DNA of 64,000 nt from Mesorhizobium_B sp035998495 (GTDB lineage: Bacteria > Pseudomonadota > Alphaproteobacteria > Rhizobiales > Rhizobiaceae). Numbering within the stretch: the stretch's first letter is position 1; each line of letters starts with the position of its first letter. A model generated the notes under the pieces. The model saw only the letters and a list, made by a program, of their open reading frames with translations, was not told the origin of the DNA and did no database searches. The stretch is taken from NCBI GenBank assembly GCA_035998495.1, contig DASYHP010000021.1, positions 62,001-126,000 of the forward strand. The letters are read 5' to 3'. Shown here piece by piece: positions 9,193 to 17,912 of the stretch. A program made the translations under genes and the position numbers.

Positions 9193-10157
9193 GATGGGTC
9201 TCCTGCGGGGGTGAGGTCGTATTCGCCGGCCGTTGTCAGCCCACGAACGAGGGTAAGTTCGGCAAGACGGCGTGCCGAGCTGCGGCCGGACAGCACGGCG
9301 ACGAGATTGATGGTCTCGGCGATGAGCGCGCGGGGAATCGTCACGACGGCCTCCTGCACAAGTTGCTCAAGGCGACGGAGCGCGCCGAGCGCAGTGCCGG
9401 CGTGGATGGTGCCGATCCCGCCGGGGTGCCCGGTGCCCCAGGCCTTGACCAGATCGAGCGCTTCGCCCCCGCGTACCTCGCCGATCGGGATGCGGTCGGG
9501 ACGGAGCCGAAGCGCAGAGCGGACGAGATCGGTCAGCGTCGCGGCGCCGTCCTTAGTGCGCAATGAGACGAGGTTGGGCGCGGCGCATTGAAGCTCGCGC
9601 GTGTCCTCGATCAGCACCACGCGGTCGCCGGTCTTCGCGACCTGGGCGAGAAGGGCGTTCACGAGCGTGGTCTTGCCGGTCGAGGTGCCGCCCGCGACCA
9701 GGATGTTTTGGCGGCTGAGCACCGCGGCGGTCAGCGCCGCAGCCTGCCGGTCGGTCATGATCCCGGCCGCGACATAGTTTTGCAGCGTAAACACCGCGAC
9801 GGCAGGGCGACGGATCGCAAAGCTCGGAGCGGCGACGACAGGGGGCAGCAAACCCTCGAAGCGCTCTCCAGTGTCGGGTAGCTCGGCCGACACCCGCGGA
9901 CTCGCGTTATGAACCTCCGCACCGACATGATGGGCAACGAGGCGAATGATGCGCTCCCCATCGGCGGGGGCGAGCCGCGCCCCTGTGTCCTCAAGTCCGC
10001 CCGAGAGCCGATCGACCCAGAGCCGGCCATCGGGGTTGAGCATCACCTCGGCAACTGACGCATCGTCGAGAAAGCCTGTGATCGCCGGGCCGAGCGCGGT
10101 GCGCAGCATGCGGCTGGAGCGCGCGACGGCTTCTGACCGGAAAGCGACGGTGTTCAC
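9189..10157 (-). CDS. trbB: TrbB, VirB11-like secretion ATPase
   Basis: A 322-residue VirB11-family hexameric ATPase with Walker A GGTSTGKTT at residues 156-164, followed by Asp-box and Walker B-like segments, and a His-box-like motif in the 230s (GEVRGGEALDLVKAW, TGHPGGIGTIHA). It energises pilus assembly and transfer. It is the first gene of the trb block here. The 5' flank is the left cargo boundary: in related elements the CopG gene, now 42 kb away, would lie immediately upstream. Confidence 0.96.
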   Translation of the reverse strand: MNTVAFRSEAVARSSRMLRTALGPAITGFLDDASVAEVMLNPDGRLWVDRLSGGLEDTGARLAPADGERIIRLVAHHVGAEVHNASPRVSAELPDTGERFEGLLPPVVAAPSFAIRRPAVAVFTLQNYVAAGIMTDRQAAALTAAVLSRQNILVAGGTSTGKTTLVNALLAQVAKTGDRVVLIEDTRELQCAAPNLVSLRTKDGAATLTDLVRSALRLRPDRIPIGEVRGGEALDLVKAWGTGHPGGIGTIHAGTALGALRRLEQLVQEAVVTIPRALIAETINLVAVLSGRSSARRLAELTLVRGLTTAGEYDLTPAGDPS

Positions 10158-10419
10158 GAATGGTCACCCCGTGGAACTGGACGGGGTCGACTAATGAGCG
10201 GCTGAGGGGTCGCAGTTCAACAAGCACAAAGGCGTAGTAGGTGGTCAGCGCAGAAAGGCAGGACATCGGCGGAAGGGGCCGGCCCGCGTAGTCTCGGGCG
10301 CGGGCGATCAACGCTTCGGATCGGGGAACTCGGTCCAGAGGAGGTCAAGCAGCTAACGTGAGGGCTAGGCACATCGAACGACCTCCACGTTGCAACTGCT
10401 GATACGAGAGTATTTTCCT
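10158..10419. other. Left cargo/backbone junction, no gene recognised
   Basis: About 260 bases between the trbB start and the first cargo gene. A minus-strand frame is open through part of it but its translation resembles nothing I know. No convincing repeat shared with the right junction (52204-52533) is visible by eye. A promoter for the trb block should lie here, but no clear hexamer pair stands out. Confidence 0.5.
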
Positions 10420-11637
10420 TCACGAGAGATGTTTGGCGTTGTCGTTCGGCTGAAGTGACGGCAGAGGGTCTAACGTCATCGCTGGGCCGGCAGGTCTCAA
10501 GGCAAGCAAGGCGACAACGGCCGCAGCCGCCGTGGATCCGGCTGCGGCAAGACTCACCGCTCCAAAGCCCAGGCCACCATAGATGACGCCGAACAGCGCA
10601 GCACCCAGCGAGGCGCCGGCATAAGTCACGGCCGAGTTGAGCCCCAGCACAGCGCCGCGACTTTCCGGCCGCAGCCGGCTGAGCAGAAGCACGAGGGTGT
10701 TCAGCCCGAAATGGTTGGCGAAACCCCAGGCGCTGGCGACGCCCAGCAGCCAAGCAAGGCCGGAAGCTTCGAGGCCTAGCAGCACATAGATGAAAGCTAC
10801 GGCGGCCAGCACGGCGGGAAACAGGCGTTCAGCGCCCCAGCGGTCGATCAGCCGGTCGCCGAGGGACGCAAGGCCAAAGCCGGCGCCATAGGCCAGCACG
10901 ATCAGCCCGGCCTGCCCGGCAGAAAGGTCGAGAAGATTGCGCGCGTGGTCGCCGAGATAGGTGTAGGCGCCGTAAAAGCCTGTCATGAAGAGCAGGCACG
11001 CCCCGAGCAGTGCCAACAGCCGCGGGTCGCGCAGAAGCGCTGCGGTAGGCACCTGCATGCGTTCGGTGTGTGCGACGGTCGCGGGAAGTGGGAGCCGCCT
11101 CAACAAGATTGCCGAAAGCGTAAGCGGCAGAGCGAGCAACGCAAAGCTCAGCCGCCAAGATGCAAAACCCGCCACGAGAGCTGAAAGCGGCACGCCCGCC
11201 ACGAGCGACACTGACCAGCCCGTGAGTACCCGCCCCAGCACTTGTGCTTGCTTCTCCTCCGGCGCGATTGATGTGGCTAGTGAATAGGTCGCGGGCAGCA
11301 CCACGCCTGCCGCCGCCCCGGCCAGTGCTTGCGCCGCGGAAAGTGCGGCCCAGTGCCAGGCAGCCGCGCTCGCCAGCATGGCAAGTGCCAGCACAACAAG
11401 CCCGGCGATCAGCACGCGCGCGGACCCAATCCCGTCGATCCGACGTCCCAGCGTCAGCGCCGAAAGCGCGGTCGCGGCACCGTAGGCGGCATTGGCCCGC
11501 GCCACGGCCACTGGCGTGGTATCGAGCGCAGTCGCCACGTCGTTCAGGATCGGGCTCAGCGCCAATGAGTTGGAGCCCACCACCGCCACGCCGCCCATCA
11601 GGAGCCACACTAGGCGAGGGGCCGCTTGTACGTGCAT
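10420..11637 (-). CDS. MFS transporter
   Basis: About 405 residues with twelve hydrophobic helices and MFS landmarks, including the loop 2-3 signature around GRRIDGIGSARV. The reading frame opens at 11709, but that start would overlap the divergent Lrp-type gene (11702). ATG at 11637 (MHVQAAPRLVWLLMGG) or 11667 gives a normal short N-terminus, and 11637 has a GGGAT sequence upstream. Divergence from the Lrp-type regulator suggests substrate-controlled export of an amino acid or drug; the substrate cannot be told from sequence. Confidence 0.85.
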   Translation of the reverse strand: MHVQAAPRLVWLLMGGVAVVGSNSLALSPILNDVATALDTTPVAVARANAAYGAATALSALTLGRRIDGIGSARVLIAGLVVLALAMLASAAAWHWAALSAAQALAGAAAGVVLPATYSLATSIAPEEKQAQVLGRVLTGWSVSLVAGVPLSALVAGFASWRLSFALLALPLTLSAILLRRLPLPATVAHTERMQVPTAALLRDPRLLALLGACLLFMTGFYGAYTYLGDHARNLLDLSAGQAGLIVLAYGAGFGLASLGDRLIDRWGAERLFPAVLAAVAFIYVLLGLEASGLAWLLGVASAWGFANHFGLNTLVLLLSRLRPESRGAVLGLNSAVTYAGASLGAALFGVIYGGLGFGAVSLAAAGSTAAAAVVALLALRPAGPAMTLDPLPSLQPNDNAKHLS

Positions 11638-11701
11638 GTGCTTGATCCCATTCGGCTGAACCGGCATTATAGCCTGACAACGTTCGGCCGGGAGGCTCAG
11701 C

Positions 11702-12256
11702 ATGAACACGAACGAAAATACGAACCGGGTTCGGCGGCGCGGCGCTCTTTCGCCCGCCGTGGATGCGGTTGACCGAAAGCTGTTAGGGCTTTTGGCCGAA
11801 GACGCGACGCTTTCCTATGCCGAGCTCGGCCGGCGCATGAACCTGTCCGCGCCCGCCGTGCATGAGCGTGCCAAGCGGCTCAAGGAGATCGGCGCCATCC
11901 AGCGCACGGTTGCCGTGCTCGACCCCGAGCTTGTCGGCAAGCCGCTTCTGGCGCTCGTGCATGTAGACACCGCGGGCTGGGGCAAAACGCCGGCCATGAT
12001 GCGGCTGGCCGAGCTGCCGGAGGTGGAGGAGATCCATGCCGTCACGGGCGATGCCTGCCTGATCCTCAAGGTCCGCACCGCAGGCCCCGCCGCGCTGGAG
12101 GACCTTCTCGCCCATATCTATGCCGTTCCCGGCGTGAGGGGCACCCGGTCCTATGTCGTGCTGCGCACCCATTTGGAGCGTGGCGTGTCGGCAGCTGTCG
12201 GACTCGATGGAAGCCATGCCTACGCGGATCCGACGCCGCTCGCCGAAGCAGGCTGA
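11702..12256 (+). CDS. Lrp/AsnC-family transcriptional regulator
   Basis: A 184-residue protein: winged helix at about 22-75 (AVDRKLLGLLAEDATLSYAE is the classic start) and the RAM/effector domain at about 85-160. A good ribosome site (GGGAGG) precedes the ATG. It is transcribed divergently from the MFS transporter, with the two promoters in the same short interval, so it probably controls that transporter and itself. The extra C-terminal tail (about 165-184) is not part of the fold. Confidence 0.88.
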   Translation: MNTNENTNRVRRRGALSPAVDAVDRKLLGLLAEDATLSYAELGRRMNLSAPAVHERAKRLKEIGAIQRTVAVLDPELVGKPLLALVHVDTAGWGKTPAMMRLAELPEVEEIHAVTGDACLILKVRTAGPAALEDLLAHIYAVPGVRGTRSYVVLRTHLERGVSAAVGLDGSHAYADPTPLAEAG

Positions 12257-12949
12257 AGTGGGCACGGGCGCAGCGTTCCCTGAGCTCCCCGTCCGGCACT
12301 TGGCGCAACTGCCGGCACAGAACCAGCAAGGATCCTTGCGGAAGGCATTGCAGTTGAACAGCCTCCTCGGCACCTTCGGCCTTGCCGTTCGTCCCGACTC
12401 GATCGAGGCTGAGGGTCTCACCTTTGGCCTCGAATCGGCAGGGCTCGTCGATGTGCTGTGGCGGGAAGCGAGGTCACAATCGTCACTGCACTATGCCCAT
12501 GCCGATGGGCTCGCCCCCACCACTACGCCTATGTGGACGCGCTGTTCGGCGACCGGCACCTGCGCTTGAATTGCCCCGAGCAGGAAGACGCCCCGCCGGA
12601 GTGGAAGCAGGCCGCATGGGAGCGCTTCGCGACGCTTGGCGCCTCAGGTGCACCGCTGGCTTCAAAGCGCGGCAAACGCAGCCCGGGCGGTGGTCGCAGG
12701 GCCTGCTGCTCAGGCGTCAAGTTTTCCCTTTCGATTGAATGTAGCCGGCCATTGCAGATGAACAAATGTCTGCTTCTGCGCCCAGCGCCCAGCTGGCCGA
12801 TTTGCGAAGCTCGGCTTAGATCGGCCCCTTCCCGTGATGTCAGCTTCGCTCTCCCATCAGCCAGTCAGCTACTAAGTTCTTCTTCCAACAAACGGACATG
12901 AAGCGGTTCGCAGAGCCGCCTCGCGCCAGCCGGTCGGGCGGCAGAGGCT
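12257..12949. other. Degenerate stretch without a recognised gene
   Basis: Nearly 700 bases between the Lrp gene and the aldo-keto reductase. Several frames are open for 60-150 codons. The most protein-like one (plus strand, about 12490-12690) reads YAYVDALFGDRHLRLNCPEQ and continues with acidic and aromatic residues, suggesting a relic of a small gene, but I do not recognise the family. The last 200 bases are lower in G+C and look non-coding. Confidence 0.35.
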
Positions 12950-13948
12950 TCATCCGCCCGTGATGGCCTTGATCTCAGCCACGGTGCGCTCGTCGAGTGG
13001 CCCTTGCTCTAGAACGGCGAAGTTGTCGCGCGCCTGCGCGGGCGTTCGGCAGCCCGGCAAGGGGATCGTGCGGTCCGACTGCGCCAAGACCCAGCCCAAC
13101 GCGCCTTGCGCTGGCGTGCGCCCATCATCCGTCAGCAAGGCCCTGACCCGCGCAATGCGTTCGAGCAGCACAGGCGATGGCCGCCCTTCGGCATCGAAGT
13201 AGTCGAGCCAGGTAGCGCCGCTGCCGCGAATGTCGTCGGAGCCGATCGCGACACTTTCGCTGTGGTACTTGCCGCTTAGAAGCCCCATGGCAAGCGGCTG
13301 GCGGTTGAACGACCACAGCCTGCCACCCTCGATCGCGCGCAGCATGGCATCGGCGGGCTTGAAGAGGTTGAGGTCGTGCTGCACGGCCACAAAGCCCGGC
13401 CGGTCGGCAAAGGCCATGGCGCCCGCCACGTCATCGGTACTCCAACCGAAGCCGCCGATCTTGCCCGCGCCATAGGCGGCAGAGAACGCGTCGAACACGC
13501 CCTGGCTCTTCTCGACGGGATGGCCGTTCAAGTGGAACTTGACGAGATCGACGTGATCGAGCCGCAATCGCCGCAATGACGCGTCGATGGCCCGCGAGAT
13601 GGCTGCCCGATCGTCCGTGACGCCGACGATGTCGCGAGTTGCTGGATCGCAGACCATGCCGACCTTGGTCGCGACAACGAAGCGGTCGCGATCAATGCCG
13701 CTGTCGCGCAAGGCTTGCGCGATGATCTCTTCCGCATGGCCACCACCATACTGGTCGGCCGTGTCGATGATGCGGACGCCCATGTCAAAGGCCTCATGCA
13801 ACGTGGCCAAGCTCTCGTTGTCGTCCACTCCGCTCCAGCCCGTCGACTGCTCGCCCCAGCGCTGCGCGCCGCCCATGACCCAGGTGCCGATGCCGATCCG
13901 TGGAACCGTCTTGCCGTTCCAGAGCGTCGCCGCCATTGAGACATTCAT
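12950..13948 (-). CDS. Aldo/keto reductase
   Basis: A 332-residue NADPH-dependent (beta/alpha)8 oxidoreductase. The catalytic tetrad is visible as D62, Y67 (DTADQYGG), K95 and H139. Residues around 240-310 contain the cofactor phosphate-binding region (PLPGCRTPAQA). It reduces aldehydes or ketones in the cytosol. The start overlaps the upstream MerR stop by four bases, so the pair is one operon controlled by the MerR operator at 14342-14372. A carbonyl or electrophile detoxification role is inferred from that regulator. Confidence 0.92.
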   Translation of the reverse strand: MNVSMAATLWNGKTVPRIGIGTWVMGGAQRWGEQSTGWSGVDDNESLATLHEAFDMGVRIIDTADQYGGGHAEEIIAQALRDSGIDRDRFVVATKVGMVCDPATRDIVGVTDDRAAISRAIDASLRRLRLDHVDLVKFHLNGHPVEKSQGVFDAFSAAYGAGKIGGFGWSTDDVAGAMAFADRPGFVAVQHDLNLFKPADAMLRAIEGGRLWSFNRQPLAMGLLSGKYHSESVAIGSDDIRGSGATWLDYFDAEGRPSPVLLERIARVRALLTDDGRTPAQGALGWVLAQSDRTIPLPGCRTPAQARDNFAVLEQGPLDERTVAEIKAITGG

Positions 13949-14310
13949 GCTGTCCTCCTTTGTTCGACCGCGTCATAGGCGCTGAGCTTGTAGGCCAGCA
14001 GTTCCTCGCAACGGTCGAGCTCCTCGCGCCGGCGCGCCAGCTGGCGGCCGTGCTCTTGCAGGATCGCCCTGCGTTCGGGGATTGTGTGGTCGCCCGCGTG
14101 GACGAGCGTCGCATAGCGGCGCATCACCTGCATCGTCATGCCTGTCGCCCGCAGCCAGAAGAGAACCGTCAGCCAGTTGACGTCCTCGCGCGAGAAGCGC
14201 CGGTGGCCATCGGCCCCTCGCGCGACCGCCGGCAGCATGCCCGAGCGCTCGTAGTAACGGATCGTATCGATTGTGAGGCCGCTGGCGGCGGCCGCTTCGG
14301 CAATAAGCAT
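13945..14310 (-). CDS. MerR-family regulator of the aldo-keto reductase
   Basis: A 121-residue MerR protein: N-terminal winged helix (TIDTIRYYERSGMLP), then a dimerising coiled coil at about 80-115. ATG at 14310 is chosen because the MerR fold starts at residue 2; the frame upstream only continues through promoter DNA. No cysteine cluster is present, so it is not a metal sensor; it fits the subgroup that senses organic or electrophilic ligands and sits beside aldo-keto reductases. Confidence 0.9.
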   Translation of the reverse strand: MLIAEAAAASGLTIDTIRYYERSGMLPAVARGADGHRRFSREDVNWLTVLFWLRATGMTMQVMRRYATLVHAGDHTIPERRAILQEHGRQLARRREELDRCEELLAYKLSAYDAVEQRRTA

Positions 14311-14341
14311 GACAGAACTCCCGGCAGCGCTTGCGATTCGG

Positions 14342-14372
14342 TTGCTAGCGGGCTGGAGTTGCTCCAGGTCAA
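14342..14372 (-). promoter_or_regulatory. MerR-type promoter with palindromic operator
   Basis: Reading on the minus strand, TTGACC (14372-14367) is followed after exactly 19 bases by TAGCAA (14347-14342). The overlong spacer holds a perfect dyad, CTGGAG-CAA-CTCCAG (14367-14353). A 19-bp spacer with a centred dyad is the signature of MerR-activated promoters, where the activator untwists DNA to realign the hexamers. The start codon of the merR gene is 32 bases downstream, so the regulator controls its own operon. Confidence 0.8.
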
Positions 14373-14386
14373 GGCAGAGTTTGGCG

Positions 14387-14779
14387 GCAGGCCAGTGGCG
14401 CAACCCTTGCTGCGGCGGTTTCCTTGGGCGCGCTGATCGGCCCCTCTCAGATGGGGCCCGTGTGATCAAGATGGCCTTTGGCCGGCACTATCATCTGGGC
14501 TGGAAGATTCTAGCAGCAGTCGTCCGGATCACTGGAGGCATTGGGCTCCTCGGGAGCGGCTGGCAATTCATCGCGCTCGCACTGATGCTTGATGGCTGCG
14601 GCAGCGGCATCTTTTCGATCGCACGCGGCACGTTGCCACTGGCTCTGTTTGGTGCCGGCCGATATGCGACGCTGATGGGCGAACTGGCTCTGCCGAGCCT
14701 GATGGTGCAGGCCCTGGCGGCAACGGCGGGGGCGTATATCTTCTCGAGGTGGCTGTCCAGCACAACGTTCGGCGTTTAG
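14387..14779 (+). pseudogene. C-terminal fragment of an MFS transporter, frameshifted
   Basis: This stretch is a close relative of the C-terminal third of the intact MFS gene at 32712-33941 (compare bases from 33466). Shared peptides include MAFGRHYH, GTLPLALFGA and YATLMG. Homology begins abruptly at 14387, next to the MerR promoter. One base is missing around 14450 relative to the intact copy, moving the reading frame, so it cannot make protein. The final residues also diverge. It is a decayed partial duplicate or a relic of a sister ars-type locus. Confidence 0.8.
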
Positions 14780-14914
14780 CTGCAATGACCATAATGAATG
14801 TATGGCTGATGCTTGCACTATCCGCAGCCTGCAGCAAAGAAACTATCCTAAACCTCATTAGTCGTTTACGTTCGGCCAGCGCGATGTCCAAGACTTCCTT
14901 GCGGCAAGCTTGCT

Positions 14915-15202
14915 TTATGCCTTTTCACGGCGTGGCATGGTTCTGCGAGGGTCCCTCTCCTCCTGATCAAGATTTAGCCGATGGTAGAACCCTCCTGTCC
15001 TGATCGTATAGCCCTCACTGTTCAAACTGGCATGCCAACGTTGACTGCTCTGGCATCGCTCTGCTCCGATGTCCCGCAGCATGTGCTCGTTGAGGTGATG
15101 GAGTGGATTGGGGCGAAGCAGGCGTGCGAGCCTAGCCAGGAGCGGCTCGATCAAAGCAGCCCCTCCCGGGTGGGTGACAGCTGCTTTGGCCTGTCTGCGC
15201 AC
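14915..15202 (-). CDS. Small DUF1127 (YjiS-like) protein
   Basis: A 95-residue basic protein starting with GTG. Residues about 28-50 (RPNPLHHLNEHMLRDIGAER) match the DUF1127 core, usually written as ...L.DhmLrDIGl.R. DUF1127 proteins are small Arg-rich proteins often found beside regulators in alphaproteobacteria; some members affect RNA turnover and metabolism. The tail after residue 55 is not conserved and may be degenerate. It stands alone, so no operon partner informs its role. Confidence 0.6.
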   Translation of the reverse strand: MRRQAKAAVTHPGGAALIEPLLARLARLLRPNPLHHLNEHMLRDIGAERCQSSQRWHASLNSEGYTIRTGGFYHRLNLDQEERDPRRTMPRREKA

Positions 15203-15265
15203 CGAAGGACCAGCACGCGACCAAGATTGACCGGGGACATGTTACGAACGATCCCGTCGGCTGCC

Positions 15266-15850
15266 TCAAGCCGCTTCAGGCGTCCCGCGAACTTTGCTCG
15301 CCCGCTCGAGTACCTCGGCCGTGTTCATGATCGTTGCGAACTCATAAGCAAGGCTCGCCACATGCGCGGCTTGGATGGCCTCGGCCGGGATCGTGCCGCC
15401 CTGCCCGTCGGGCAGATCAAAGCAGTCGCAGGCATCCGCCACGAGCACCATACGGTAGCCAAGGTTGGCGCCGACACGGATCGTGGTGGACACGCACATA
15501 TCGGTCGACAAGCCGAAGGCCACCACCGTGTCGGCACCCAGGCGCCTGAGCCGGAGATCGAGATCGGTGCCGATGAACGCAGCATTCACGCTCTTGACCA
15601 CCAGCCCCTCGCCTTCTTCAGGCTCGAAGCCCGGCCGAAACGCGTTGCCTGTCTGCTCGGGGCGCAAGGTGGAGTTCGGCTCCACCGAGTCATGGCGAAC
15701 ATGGATGGTGGGCAGGCACGCGGCTCGCCAAGTGCTCAGCAGGCGCCGCCCGTTCGCATCCAGCGCTCGGTTCCAACGGCGCGGCCAGGGCGGCGCATCA
15801 AAGGCCTGCTGGAGATCAATGGGCAGCAGAACGGCGCGGGACAGATCCAT
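15266..15850 (-). CDS. Isochorismatase-family cysteine hydrolase
   Basis: A 194-residue cysteine hydrolase. The catalytic triad is visible as D12 (LPIDLQQAF), K86 and C119 (STDMCVSTT). ATG at 15850 is used since the domain begins at residue 6; the open frame extends upstream without conservation. The family includes nicotinamidases and amide or imide hydrolases; the substrate here is unknown. It is divergent from the Lrp-type regulator at 15967, which probably controls it. Confidence 0.88.
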   Translation of the reverse strand: MDLSRAVLLPIDLQQAFDAPPWPRRWNRALDANGRRLLSTWRAACLPTIHVRHDSVEPNSTLRPEQTGNAFRPGFEPEEGEGLVVKSVNAAFIGTDLDLRLRRLGADTVVAFGLSTDMCVSTTIRVGANLGYRMVLVADACDCFDLPDGQGGTIPAEAIQAAHVASLAYEFATIMNTAEVLERASKVRGTPEAA

Positions 15851-15966
15851 GACTTTCTCCGTGATTAGACCGCGCCATCTTGTTGTGCCCGGCTCGATCG
15901 GTCGCCACCCGGCATTGTGTCCGGTTGCGCTGCCAGAATGCCGGTCGTGATTGCGTGAGGTCATCC

Positions 15967-16389
15967 ATGGACGAGAAGGACCGCATTCTGCTTGGGGCGC
16001 TCACGGCAAATGCCAGGGAAAGCTTGGTCTCGCTCGCTCGCCGGGTGGGCTTGTCGCGTAGCGCAACCCAAGAGCGTTTGAAGCGCCTTGAGCGCAACGG
16101 CACGATCAGCGGCTATTCGGTCAGGCTAGCGCCAGAAGCGCCACAGGAAGGAACTCTTGCTCTCATCGCGGTGACCTACGCGCCTGGAACCAAGTGCGAC
16201 GACATCGTGCCACGCCTGCGGCTCATGCCGGAGATCAGAAGCTGCATCTCGCTCGCGGGCGCGACAGACCTTATGCTGCGTGTTTCCTGCACTTCAACGG
16301 CTGCGCTCGAGGAGGTGCGTAACCGGCTCGAACACACGCGAGGGGTCGCTTCAACGCGTACGCACATTATGCTCATAACGCACTGGTAA
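15967..16389 (+). CDS. Lrp/AsnC-family transcriptional regulator
   Basis: A 140-residue compact Lrp protein: winged helix at about 1-55 (MDEKDRILLGALTANARESL) and RAM domain at about 62-138. Start ATG at 15967, 117 bases from the divergent isochorismatase start. The divergent layout suggests local control of the hydrolase in response to a small amino-acid-like ligand. It is unrelated in detail to the Lrp protein at 11702. Confidence 0.88.
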   Translation: MDEKDRILLGALTANARESLVSLARRVGLSRSATQERLKRLERNGTISGYSVRLAPEAPQEGTLALIAVTYAPGTKCDDIVPRLRLMPEIRSCISLAGATDLMLRVSCTSTAALEEVRNRLEHTRGVASTRTHIMLITHW

Positions 16390-16533
16390 GGGCGCCTACT
16401 GCGCCTGGGGGTCGCCTTTGCTCACGCGGATGGGCTGGTGCAGTGAAATCAGTGTGGTGCTGTCGCGGTACGCGCTCCGGCCGCAAAGCCGGGCCAAACG
16501 CTGGCGTGAGCCGGAAGCAAGAAAGACGGATCC

Positions 16534-16764
16534 CATGCAAGATTTGGCCGTACTAACAGGTGCCTCCAGCGCAATCGGCGCAGCCATCGCCGCGGTTCTC
16601 GTAGACCTCGGCTACCAGCTCGCTCTCAGTCAGGGGATGGTGCCGTCTTTCCAGCCGGCTTTGGCGATGGCTGTTATGCCACCTATGAACTCCTCACGGA
16701 ATCCGGCGAGGTGGCAGGGCTCGTCACCGACTTCATGGGCGTGCTTGGCCCCCCCAGCCTCTGA
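16534..16764 (+). pseudogene. Two fused gene relics: SDR N-terminus and DUF4241 C-terminus
   Basis: Bases 16534-16632 encode the first beta-alpha unit of a short-chain dehydrogenase (LAVLTGASSAIGAAIAAVL, with the TGxxxxIG nucleotide motif). Directly afterwards, in another frame (about 16634-16764), lies a C-terminal peptide with FPAGFGDGCYATYELL and VTDFMG, typical of the end of DUF4241 proteins, closed by TGA at 16762. Both genes are otherwise absent, so this is a scar where two deletions met. Confidence 0.6.
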
Positions 16765-16858
16765 GCAAGCATGACGAGAGCGAGTTTACCGCACGGTGGA
16801 CAACTCATCGCAACCAATGGTTCTCGAACAGGCCGTCAGGGAATCCCTTTTTCGCACT

Positions 16859-17734
16859 CTACCGGAATTCGGCCAGCTTCGACACGATCCAATCCCGGAA
16901 TGCCTCCATTCCGGAGGTCGGCGGCTTAGACATCAGCCAAGTCAGCCAATAGGAACCGGCAGGAAGCTCGATCTCGAACGGCTGGACAAGACGCCCTGCT
17001 GCCAGGTCGCGCCGGAACATGCAAACAGGAGCGAGAGCAGCGCCCAGTCCCTGGGCGGCAGCCTCCGCCATCGTCACGGAGTTGTCGAACATCGGTCCCC
17101 GGATCGGAGGACATGGTGTGTCCGTCAGCGCGAACCAGAGCGGCCATTCCTCAGCACGATACGAGCGCAGCATCGGTTCACGGGCAATATCGCAAGGATG
17201 ACGCAAGCGTCTGGCCATCTCAGGCGAACAGATCGGAGACAAAGGGGCAGAGAGCAGATGAACAGCCTCCGTTCCGTGCCAGGAGCCATTGCCAAACCGC
17301 AGGGCAAGTTCCAGGCCCTCCCCTGCCACGTCCACCCGATTGTTGTTAATCAAAAGACGCAGATCGATGAGCGGGTGCTTGGCCCGGAAGTCCTCAAGAT
17401 ACTGTAGCAGCCATCCATTGGCGAAGGTGCTGTTGCATCCCAGCGTGACCACCTCCTCTATGTGGCCATCCTTGAGCCTGTCGAGGACAACACCGATCCG
17501 ATCGAACGCCTCTGTGAGAACAGGCAGCAGCACCTGCCCTTCGTCCGTCAGAGCAAGCCCTCGTGGCAGCCGGCGGAAGAGGGTGACGCCTAGCGTCTCC
17601 TCAAGGCCCTTCACCTGATGGCTGATTGCAGCCTGCGTCACACGCAGCTCAAGCCCAGCCCGGGTAAAGCTGAGGTGCCGGGCGGAGGCTTCGAATGCCC
17701 GCAGTGCGTTGAGAGGCAGATGGGGTTTTGGCAC
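16859..17734 (-). CDS. ampR: AmpR-like LysR-family regulator
   Basis: A 291-residue LysR protein of the GcvA/AmpR type. The helix-turn-helix is at about 8-66 (LPLNALRAFEASARHLSF, then TQAAISHQVKGLE) and the effector domain at about 93-290. It starts with GTG at 17734 and is divergent from a class C beta-lactamase gene, the classic ampR-ampC layout. In that system AmpR senses cell-wall muropeptides and switches on ampC. The AmpR name is inferred from context and subgroup likeness. Confidence 0.8.
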   Translation of the reverse strand: MPKPHLPLNALRAFEASARHLSFTRAGLELRVTQAAISHQVKGLEETLGVTLFRRLPRGLALTDEGQVLLPVLTEAFDRIGVVLDRLKDGHIEEVVTLGCNSTFANGWLLQYLEDFRAKHPLIDLRLLINNNRVDVAGEGLELALRFGNGSWHGTEAVHLLSAPLSPICSPEMARRLRHPCDIAREPMLRSYRAEEWPLWFALTDTPCPPIRGPMFDNSVTMAEAAAQGLGAALAPVCMFRRDLAAGRLVQPFEIELPAGSYWLTWLMSKPPTSGMEAFRDWIVSKLAEFR

Positions 17735-17912
17735 GTCTAAGGCCTAGCTTTCCTAATGGCTCAGTCGAGAAACGCTCGTTTGTGCGAAGTATGCGGATCG
17801 GTCAAGATTTCTGCGCAAACGGAGAATAGGTAATATGCCTGAAACAGGAATTAGCGTACTTCTGCCCAATAGACCGATTATCTCTCGCACATCGAAAAAT
17901 TCGGTAAGCATC
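17735..17912. promoter_or_regulatory. ampR-ampC intergenic control region
   Basis: This divergent interval is AT-richer than its flanks. It contains several LysR-type T-N11-A spacings, for example TTTGTGCGAAGTA near 17780, but none stands out as a strong palindrome, so the exact AmpR site cannot be fixed by eye. An alternative ATG for the lactamase lies at 17835, behind GGAG. Confidence 0.4.

Noticed and set aside
12458..12901. 147-codon plus-strand frame after the Lrp gene
   Set aside because: Part of it looks protein-like but it has no usable start context, its end is low-complexity, and no family is recognised; kept only as a degenerate stretch.
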